64,000 nt of DNA, from assembly GCA_037833965.1 (NCBI GenBank), contig AP031355.1, positions 15,277,501 through 15,341,500 on the forward strand. Direction: 5' to 3'. Shown here piece by piece: positions 48,163 through 55,769 of this stretch. The position numbers were made by a program, and so were the translations under genes. Every line of letters begins with the position of its first letter. Positions within the stretch are counted from its first letter, which is position 1. The DNA comes from Marchantia polymorpha subsp. ruderalis (taxonomy: Eukaryota > Streptophyta > Marchantiopsida > Marchantiales > Marchantiaceae). Below the pieces are notes generated by a model. It was not told the origin of the DNA. It saw only the letters and a list, made by a program, of their open reading frames with translations, and made no database searches.

Positions 48163-48582
48163 TGTAACACTAGGGTTTAGAGAGAAGTTCACTCGAAGAT
48201 AGAAACGTAAACTCTGAAGATGAGAGATACCAACAATGGTTCTCCTTTCCCTTATATAGCTCTCACCAACAAGTACAAGGTGATAAGATCTAATCCCCAC
48301 CATCCATCCCACTCCTAGTGGATGGATGACGTGGCGGATAACCCTAACAAGCACACGGATCGCTGACGTGGCGCACCCAACTAACACACTAACTAACACA
48401 CTCAATCCTTACCTACAAGCACACGGATTGCTGACGTGGCACTGTCAACTAACACATCCACTCTGTACCTACCAAGTGCGCGGATCGCTGACGTGGCAGC
48501 TATGACTGGTGCACACTAAAGTATCTACATCAATATTCAGAGTAACCTCTACTTTAGTTCTAACTAACTAAAGATGGTTACA
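48163..48582 (-). repeat. 3' LTR of Gypsy element B
   Basis: On the plus strand it starts TGTAACACTAGG and ends GATGGTTACA. It is 420 bp and differs from the other LTR by one base that I can see (ctccttt versus ctcctct, near 48247). It contains four TGACGTGGC copies and a TATATAAG box. Confidence 0.95.
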
Positions 48583-48599
48583 AACCTCCCTCCTTTTAA
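48583..48599 (-). promoter_or_regulatory. Polypurine tract of Gypsy element B
   Basis: The minus strand reads AAAAGGAGGGAGGTTTG immediately before the 3' LTR. It is the expected primer for plus-strand DNA synthesis during reverse transcription. Confidence 0.85.
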
Positions 48600-49339
48600 G
48601 ATGCAACGTCCTCGTTGCACATACGTTCAAACTCCTGAACTATCAAAGGTGCATTTGCTAAATTTTTAGCTGGTTCCCAAGTTGATTCATACGATGGATA
48701 GCCTTTCCATTGAATCAAATACTCTACTTTGGGATATTTATGACCTCGAATACGTTTCTTGAGTATCTTTTCTACCTCAAACTCCTCATGATCTGCTATC
48801 AAGGTTGGAAGAGGAGGTGGTGCTGGTTGGTTGGTGAATTGTTTTGGTCGTGGTACATGTTTTCGCAATCGTGACACATGAAATACTGGATGTATTTTCA
48901 TATTTGACGGAAGTTTCAACTTGTATGACACTTCACCAACACGCTTCAAAACCAAAAATGGACCAATGAACCTAGGGTTTAACTTTGGTGTTCCTACAAG
49001 AGACAAATTCGTTGTAGATAACCAAACATGATTTCCAACCTCAAAAATCACTTCTCTACGATGACATCGGCATGTTGCTTTTGCCGATTTTGAGCTATCA
49101 CCAACTTCTCCTTGGCCTGATGTAGTCCTCGGTGAATATGCTCCACGAATTCGTTGACTGCTGCAACTTTGGTTGAAAACTCCTCTCCTTTCGGAAGTCT
49201 CATCAAACTTGAAGGAGTTATCGGATGAGCTCCATACATAAGAAAAAATGGAAACACTTTTGTGGATGCATTAACAGAATTGTTATATGCAAATTCCACA
49301 AGTGGCAAAAGGTTGTCCCACTCTTCTTGCTATTCTAAT
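48596..49339 (-). pseudogene. Gypsy B integrase C-terminus with chromodomain
   Basis: This is the part of the integrase gene left of the non-LTR insertion. It covers EEWDN..LPLVEFAYNNS, the GPY/F-type region ([20 protein letters not shown]) and a chromodomain ([36 protein letters not shown]), which places the element among chromoviruses. Chromodomains of this type steer integration to marked chromatin. The frame changes at about 49050, between the two halves (49308-49048 and 49051-48596). Confidence 0.85.
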
Positions 49340-51772
49340 ACACCTCTTTTATTCACTCTTTTGTTGTCAACGTCAATCCCTCTCCCTACATGTCACTATG
49401 TTTCTACTTCCCCCAAGTTTTGTTTAGATGCTAGTAAGAAGCAACTTTATAGTGAACATTTCCAAGACCTCTTGACTTGTACTACTTGGAGCCTTGATCC
49501 ACATACATCTAGTTTGCAACTAACAGAGTTGCTCCAAAACTCTGCTTCTAAGTTCTTTTTGAGACATAAGACCAGGAGAGCTAGAGGTCTTCCTTGCAAT
49601 GGATGGTTTGACTTTGATTGCAAGCAAGCAAGGGCGAGATCACTTGATAAATCCTTGGATCTTCACAATCGGTTGATTATGACAAGACTTTACAAAGACT
49701 TGGTGAAGTCCAAGAAACGAGCATTTTTGAGGCAGAAGCAAGAGTGCTTGACAAAGGAGCTCTTGGAGAATCCCAAATCCTTTTGGAGGCGGTTGGCAGT
49801 ACGATCTTCTAAACCTACTCTTGATCCCAAGTCTTTGATTTCTTTTGCTGAAAAGCTTTATTTCTTTCCCAATGTTGCATCTATGCCACATTGTGAAGGA
49901 AATCCAGGCTTATTTTCAGAAGTTGAAGTGATGACTCAACTCAGACAATTGGCAAATGGTAAATGTGAGGATTTGGATGGGCTTTCCATTGAACTTCTCA
50001 AGTGGGGAGGAGATGCTATTGGGCCTATACTCACGAAAGTGTTAAAGGATGCTGCTATTCATGGCTTTCCTTCATCTTGGTCTCTACGGAAGATTGTTCC
50101 TATTCACAAATCTGGGAGCAAGGCCTTGGTGACAAACTATCGCACTATCATGGTGGGTAGTATTTTTGCCAAGTTATTTGGCAAATTGGTGGAGTCAAAG
50201 TTGAGCACATGGGCTGAATCTTGTCAGAAGAGAGCGTGGTTCCAAGCTGGTTTTCGTCCTACATTCAACACTATAGACCATATCTTGGTTTTACGTGTTC
50301 TATGGGAGAAATCCAAGGGCAATGGAAAAGCTTTGTTTTGTGCCTTCATTGATTTCAAGAAAGCTTTTGACACAGTACCTCGTGAGCTTTTATGGCAAAG
50401 ATTGCAAACCATTGGAGTACCATCAGATCTCTTGGCAGCGGTGGCTGCATTATACCACTCAGTTCGGGCCAAGATCAACACTTCTCAAACCGAAGAGATT
50501 ATCAGCACCATTGGAGTCATTCAAGGTTGTCCTCTCTCTCCCACTCTCTTTGGAGTTTTCATAGATGATATAGAAAGGTGGTTGGAGGATTGTGATAGCG
50601 AAGGTGTTAAACTTGGAGGCTTTGTCATCAAAGCTCTTTTGTATGCAGATGATGTCATATTACTAGCACGTGATGCCACTAGTTTACAGAAACACCTAGA
50701 CACTTTGGCTAGCTTTTGTACTCAAAATCAGATGGAAGTCAATTTGGAGAAGTCCAAAGTCATTCTTGTGGGCACTAGATCCAAGCTCTCTTTCTGTTAC
50801 AAAGGATTAGAGTTGGAACAAGTGAAAAGTTACAAATATTTGGGCATTGATTTCTCATCTGATTATAGTTGGGCACTTTGTGTGCAAAAGAGGGTAGAAG
50901 CTGGTTTCAAAGCTCTATATTCATTGCTAAATAGATGTAGAGGAGCTCATCTAGTGTCTTGGAGTCTTAGGAAATTCTTATTCAGGAGCTTAGTGTTTCC
51001 CGTTATCTTATATGGAACACAAGTGTGGGGTCCTGGTTGTAAGAAGACAGGTTGGCAGCGTTTGGAGAGGGTGCAAAAGATCTTCTTACAAGAAGAATTG
51101 GGTGTGAGGACCCAAACTTCTTATGCAATTCTTCTTGCGGAAACAGGTTGTCTACCTCTTGAGGCTGAAGCTCTCTTTTTGACTATCACTTACGTCAAAA
51201 GAGTGAGATCTCTTGATGCTTCTCGACTTCCTCTTGAAGCTTTGCGTGCCACACGTCCCAAGGGTTGGTTTGCAGATGTGGTGACTTGGTCTTTGAGGTG
51301 GAATGTGACGGAACTCGATTGGAATTTGCAACCTATTGCCCTACGCGAGCGTATTAAGGAGGAATTTCTCAGCATTATGTGGAGCAGACGAGGCACCAAG
51401 ATGCAGTTTTATGAACTTCATGTGAATCCTATGCTTGTTTATTGTGAGCAAGGATACTTACTTGCAGAGATATCTACTTCTTTACGTCATATCATTGCTA
51501 GACATAGAACTGGATCTCATAGTCTTGGGATTGAAGAAGGGCGTTGGTTGAACATTGATAGGAGTGAACGTATTTGTAGGCTATGTGATGGGAGAAATGT
51601 TGAGGATGAAGAGCATGTGTTTATTACTTGTACTAGATATATAGAGATTCGAGTAGCGCATAAAGTTGATGTCGAGAATTTCTTTTCTCTGCTTCAACTC
51701 GAGCCTTATGATTTAGGTTGTTACATTAGAGATATTATTAGTTACCGTTCTAGTGCTTTGGGCACTAGCTAG
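49340..51772 (+). CDS. LINE reverse transcriptase ORF (5'-truncated, otherwise open)
   Basis: About 810 codons are open without a stop. Domains in order: remnants of the endonuclease end (to about 49500), a linker, then reverse transcriptase with FIDFKKAFDTVPRELLW (about 50346), the catalytic LLYADD (about 50636-50654) and KYLGIDFS (about 50836), followed by a thumb region and a C-terminal CCHC zinc-knuckle-like motif CRLCDGRNVEDEEHVFITC (about 51575-51632). The open frame runs leftward into host Gypsy sequence to 49262, so its first 20 or so codons are not LINE. The first ATG in frame lies well inside (LIMTRLYKD, about 49677), so translation as it stands is doubtful. Confidence 0.85.
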   Translation, partial: TPLLFTLLLSTSIPLPTCHYVSTSPKFCLDASKKQLYSEHFQDLLTCTTWSLDPHTSSLQLTELLQNSASKFFLRHKTRRARGLPCNGWFDFDCKQARARSLDKSLDLHNRLIMTRLYKDLVKSKKRAFLRQKQECLTKELLENPKSFWRRLAVRSSKPTLDPKSLISFAEKLYFFPNVASMPHCEGNPGLFSEVEVMTQLRQLANGKCEDLDGLSIELLKWGGDAIGPILTKVLKDAAIHGFPSSWSLRKIVPIHKSGSKALVTNYRTIMVGSIFAKLFGKLVESKLSTWAESCQKRAWFQAGFRPTFNTIDHILVLRVLWEKSKGNGKALFCAFIDFKKAFDTVPRELLWQRLQTIGVPSDLLAAVAALYHSVRAKINTSQTEEIISTIGVIQGCPLSPTLFGVFIDDIERWLEDCDSEGVKLGGFVIKALLYADDVILLARDATSLQKHLDTLASFCTQNQMEVNLEKSKVILVGTRSKLSFCYKGLELEQVKSYKYLGIDFSSDYSWALCVQKRVEAGFKALYSLLNRCRGAHLVSWSLRKFLFRSLVFPVILYGTQVWGPGCKKTGWQRLERVQKIFLQEELGVRTQTSYAILLAETGCLPLEAEALFLTITYVKRVRSLDASRLPLEALRATRPKGWFADVVTWSLRWNVTELDWNLQPIALRERIKEEFLSIMWSRRGTKMQFYELHVNPMLVYCEQGYLLAEISTSLRHIIARHRTGSHSLGIEEGRWLNIDRSERICRLCDGRNVEDEEHVFITCTRYIEIRVAHKVDVENFFSLLQLEPYDLGCYIRDIISYRSSALGTS

Positions 51773-51888
51773 GGGGTTCTTTTGGTTCTCTCCTAGTTTG
51801 GAGTTGGATTGTTTGTATTGTGTTTTTTTAGCCTTTTGACCCTTTGGGTCCCACGGGCTTGATCTATTTACCATTTACCATTTACCAT
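49340..51888 (+). mobile_element. 5'-truncated non-LTR retrotransposon (LINE) inside Gypsy B
   Basis: The plus-strand insertion interrupts the integrase between codons that are contiguous in element A. The 3' end carries a short simple-repeat tail of three heptamers (ccattta) at about 51867-51888 in place of a poly-A. The left junction is near 49339 and both sides show TAAT, so the target duplication is short or blurred. The 5' part of the element, including most of the endonuclease, is missing, as is usual after incomplete reverse transcription. Confidence 0.85.
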
Positions 51889-52939
51889 TAATGTGAATGC
51901 TCGTAGCATATCCTCTATGGTTCTATTTGCCCTCTCAGTTTGTCCATCAGGTTGAGGGTGATAGGCCGTTGACATTGCTAGTTTTGTTTTGAAAAAACTA
52001 AACAAAGTTTTCCAAAATAAACTAGTGAAGTGAGTACCTCTATCCGTGATTAACACTTTGCTTAAGCCATGATTCACAAAAACTGCATCTAGATACAATT
52101 GAGCTAGTTGTGGAGCTGTTACTGTTTTTGTGGTTGGCCTGATGTGAATCATCTTGCTCAATTTGTCCACAAAAACCACCACAGAATCATGTCCTAACGA
52201 AGTCCTTGGTAACTCACATACAAGATCCATGGTGACATGTTCCCACCGCTGTTCGGGATTAGGAAGAGGCTGTAATGGCTGTATCATGACTTTCTGCCAA
52301 AATCATTGTGCGCAAATCGTGATCTTGTGGAATCCATATACGCTGATTGTAAAACGCCAAACCTCAAGATTTCTCTGCCTTTCCAGTTTGTAGTGCTCGA
52401 GTGATCTCTTCATCCTCCTTTGTGGCTTGTGACATCTTGCTCCACCAATCCGCCTGAATTTTCACTTCTGCAACATGATTCAAACAAGGCATGCGTGTGA
52501 GAGCATCTGCAAGTTGCTTCTTTCCCTCCACGTACACAATCGTCATGTTGAAGCGTTGACGCCACTCTGCCCATCGAATTTGTCGTTTGGACAGATCCTT
52601 TTGAGTTTCCAAATAAACCAAGGGTTTATGATCAGTCTCCACCACAAACTCCTTATCACCCAAATAATGCTTCCAATGTTTGGTTGCCAACACGATAGCT
52701 AACTCCTCCCGTTCTGTCGTGTGATAATTTTGTTCCGCCGCCACCAACTTTCGAGAATAGAAAGCAACTGGATGCCATCCATCCTCCCATTCTTGTTGAA
52801 GTATGCCACCTACTGTTGTACCTGATGCGTCAGTGGCCAACTTGATAGAACGGTTAGGATCATATCACTTGAGAATAGGTGCGTGTAACAAAGCATCTTT
52901 CAATGCTTGAAAAGCTAACTCTTGAGCTGTTCCCTATCT
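51889..52939 (-). pseudogene. Gypsy B RNase H and integrase core, broken
   Basis: RNase H (52840-52364) shows TDASGTTVGGILQQEW, TTEREELAIVLATKHW and HKPLVYL. It is preceded by three stops between about 52866 and 52942; two of them stand where tryptophan codons are expected, which suggests G-to-A change. Integrase core text follows (52287-51889): WEHVTMDLVCELP, VFVDKLSKM, DRGTHFTSLFW and YHPQPDGQTERANRT, including the D,D,E residues. Between them, near 52285-52300, the sequence jumps from ESHDT directly to QPLPNPEQRW. The HHCC zinc-finger region, still partly visible in element A, is deleted. Confidence 0.85.
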
Positions 52940-54520
52940 TCACTTCTGACCTTTCCCTAACATGGAAGTCAAGGCCTGAGCTAGTCGAGCAAAACCTTTC
53001 ACAAATCTACGATAGAATCCAGTGAGCCCTAGAAAACTCTTCAATTGAGTTTGATCCTCAGGTGCTATCCATTTCTGAATGGCATCTATCTTCTCACTCA
53101 TCACTTGGATTCCTGTAGCTGTAACTCTATGACCCAAGTAATCTACTTCTGACTTGCCAAATTCACATTTTGAAGCTTTGGCATACAATTGATTGTCTCT
53201 TAAAACTTGAAGTACCTCTCGTAAATGACTTCTATGATCACTCAAAGTTTTGCTATACACCAATATATCATCTAGAAAAACAATGACAGATTTATCTAGA
53301 TAAGGGCGAAAGATATCGTTCATCAATCCCATGAATGTAGCTGGTGCATTAGTGAGACCAAAAGGCATCACCAGATACTCAAAGTGTCCATACCTAGTAC
53401 GAAAAGCTGTCTTGTGAACATCTTCATCTGCAATTCGAATTTGATTGTAGCCGCTTCTCAAATCTAGCTTGGTGAAGTACTTCGCTCCTTGAAGTTGATC
53501 AAACAAATCATCCATACGAGGTAATGGATATTTGTTTTTCACCGTTTGCTGATTCAACCTGCGATAATCGATACATAGTCTCATGGATCCATCCTTCTTC
53601 TTCACAAAGAGTACTGGAGCTCCATAGGGTGAAACACTTGGTTGAATGAATCCCTTGCTCAACATCTCCTCCACTTGAGCTTTGCATTCTTCCAATTCGT
53701 TTGGAGCCAAACGATATGGAGCTTTGCAAGTTGGTGTACTTCCAGGTATCACCTCAATCTTGTGATCAACTCGCCTCTTTGGTGGTAATCCTGCAGGTAG
53801 ATCATCTGGAAAAACATCTTTATACTCCATAAAAATGTCGTTCAAGGACTCCGGGATGTAAGGTTTGTCCGTGGACCCAATATCTCTTATAAGTCCAAGG
53901 AAACATACATCATCTCTAGAAATGGATGCTGTACCCATCACAAAGAGGGGTAAATTCCTATTCTGAGATCTAATTCTATCTCCATAGATCTTCCATCCAC
54001 TACTTGTAATCACTTTTCTTCTCCAATCTACCTTTGGATTATATTGTTCCATCCATGGCATTCCAAGGATGACATCATACCGAGCTAAACGAATTACTCT
54101 CCATTCAATGCTCTCCTTGTATCTACCTATGGATAATTCTACACTCCGTGGTAGTGTTTCTATCACTTCAGTTTGCCCGTTTGGCAATTCAACTTCTTCA
54201 CTCACGTCCTTCATCAACATCAAACCTAACTTCATAGCAACACTCCTTGATAGAAAATTCTCAGTTGCTTCAGGATCAATTAAAACTCTCACCTTGTGTC
54301 CTTCCATGAAACCATCAGTGACAATGAGTTGAGCTTGCTTCTTACTCCTTCCATGAGCTCCCAACCATTGCTTTCTTCCAACCTCGCCTTTTCTTCGCTT
54401 TGTAGAACCAGTAAGGCCGCGAGGCAAGATTACTGGTGATATTCGTTTCCCGAAACTGCTTCCTCCACCTCTTCATACTCTATCCCCTCCATATTGTTGA
54501 ACGGTCGTCGCTGCATGGGC
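52940..54520 (-). pseudogene. Gypsy B protease and reverse transcriptase
   Basis: The long open frame (54427-52940) starts without an ATG and was once joined to gag upstream. Protease-like text [15 protein letters not shown] carries D-P-E-A in place of the usual D-S/T-G-A. RT is complete: [51 protein letters not shown] and the catalytic [10 protein letters not shown], then [10 protein letters not shown] and [16 protein letters not shown]. The frame ends at a TGA at 52940, before RNase H. The piece 54427-54520 ([15 protein letters not shown], in another frame) is the gag-pol linker up to the insertion at 54525. Confidence 0.85.
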
Positions 54521-54921
54521 CGTCCTGTGGTACCCCACTTTTGGCAATTTTGAGGAAATTAAAACATTTTTGGAAAACTGTACCCTGGCAGCATTGTAAA
54601 TAGCCTTCGGTACATCAAAACAGAGTGAATCCGGAAGATCGCGGGGATTCTCGAGGGATCTTGTAGAATCTGGGATTTGGGGTGCCGCAGTAAGGACAGG
54701 CACCACCCTCCCTGCGAGCTCTGCAGTTAGGATCTCTACGGCGCAAGGCGCAAAACCCGCCTTCGGAGGTTGCGTCCGCGGCTGTAGGGAAACCCTCCAT
54801 AATTAGGTCAACCCTCGGGCGCCTTGACCAAGTTAGGATCCCGTTGGAAAGAGCTCGACGCACTGATTCCAACGAGCCCAAGAACGCTTGGAACGGATGA
54901 GGACTTAGGGAGTTATCGCTA

Positions 54922-55490
54922 TTGGAAGAAACGGAGGCGGTCGCCTACGGCGGAAGGAGTTCGCCACCGGCGCGAATTCCGCCTACGCGGAAGGGGGAAT
55001 CAAGTTTTGTCCTATGCGCGGACGAAGGCGTTCGCCTGTGCACAGGCGAAGTAGGGTTAGGGAAGGCGCGAAGTCCGCCTATGCGCAGGCGCTTGCCTGT
55101 GCACAGGCACTTCGGCGTCGGCGGAAAATCCGCCTTGGGCCCTAGAAATGCGCCTTGTGAGGTAGAAAGTGTACGGCGCCTTCCGCGCCAGCGCAGCGCC
55201 GCGTACGTCGGAAGGGCCGCCAGAGTAATCAAATCGGTACGGACCATGCGGACGGGAAGGGTGGATACGCTCTTGGACGGACGGAGTTGCGGCGGCGGAA
55301 GCGCCGACGAAGAGACAAGGAACGGACAGACTGGACGGAGACGGCTGACCACGGTCAACGCCTTCCGCGCCAGCGCAGACCCGCGGACGGAATTCGCCTG
55401 CGCACAGGCGAACGCCTGTGCACAGGAGGATGAAGTTCCGCACCGGCGGAGAATCCGCCGAGGCTCCTGCCTGCGCACAGGCAGGAGTTG
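54922..55490. repeat. Leader palindrome cluster of the unknown element
   Basis: The palindrome core CCTGTGCACAGG appears at 55035-55046 (within the perfect 20-bp palindrome 55031-55050), 55096-55107 (within 55094-55109) and 55415-55426. Near-palindromes with one changed central base lie at 55393-55412 and 55464-55487. A second inverted pattern, GGCGGA...TCCGCC, is scattered among them. These lie upstream of the long ORF. Open frames on both strands cross this area but their products are just translations of the repeats. Confidence 0.8.
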
Positions 55491-55769
55491 AATTTTTGTC
55501 CAACATGCGGACACACGCGTCAAGGCAGAGGGGGATTGGCCGAGGGGCGGTACGAACAAGTGTACCGCGCAAGGCGGAAAACTCGCCTTCGGCGCTACGC
55601 CCCCATGTCCGCAGGGTGACACGCTCGCGGAGTTCAAATCCGCCAATTCGAGCGTGAGAGTTTAATCGACGACGGCGGAGCGTGAAGCCGCGCGTGAGAG
55701 CGAAGACCGTTCCAGCGTACAGCCGGCGCGGCCTTCAAGTGAGACGTTCTTCACGACCAAGAGCCGACC

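Noticed and set aside
49262..49339. N-terminal extension of the LINE frame
   Set aside because: It is antisense Gypsy integrase sequence that happens to be in frame with the LINE; there is no ATG.
54922..55646. Open frames of 189 (plus) and 233 (minus) codons in the leader of the unknown element
   Set aside because: Both strands are open at once because the DNA is GC-rich and palindromic; the peptides only translate the repeats.
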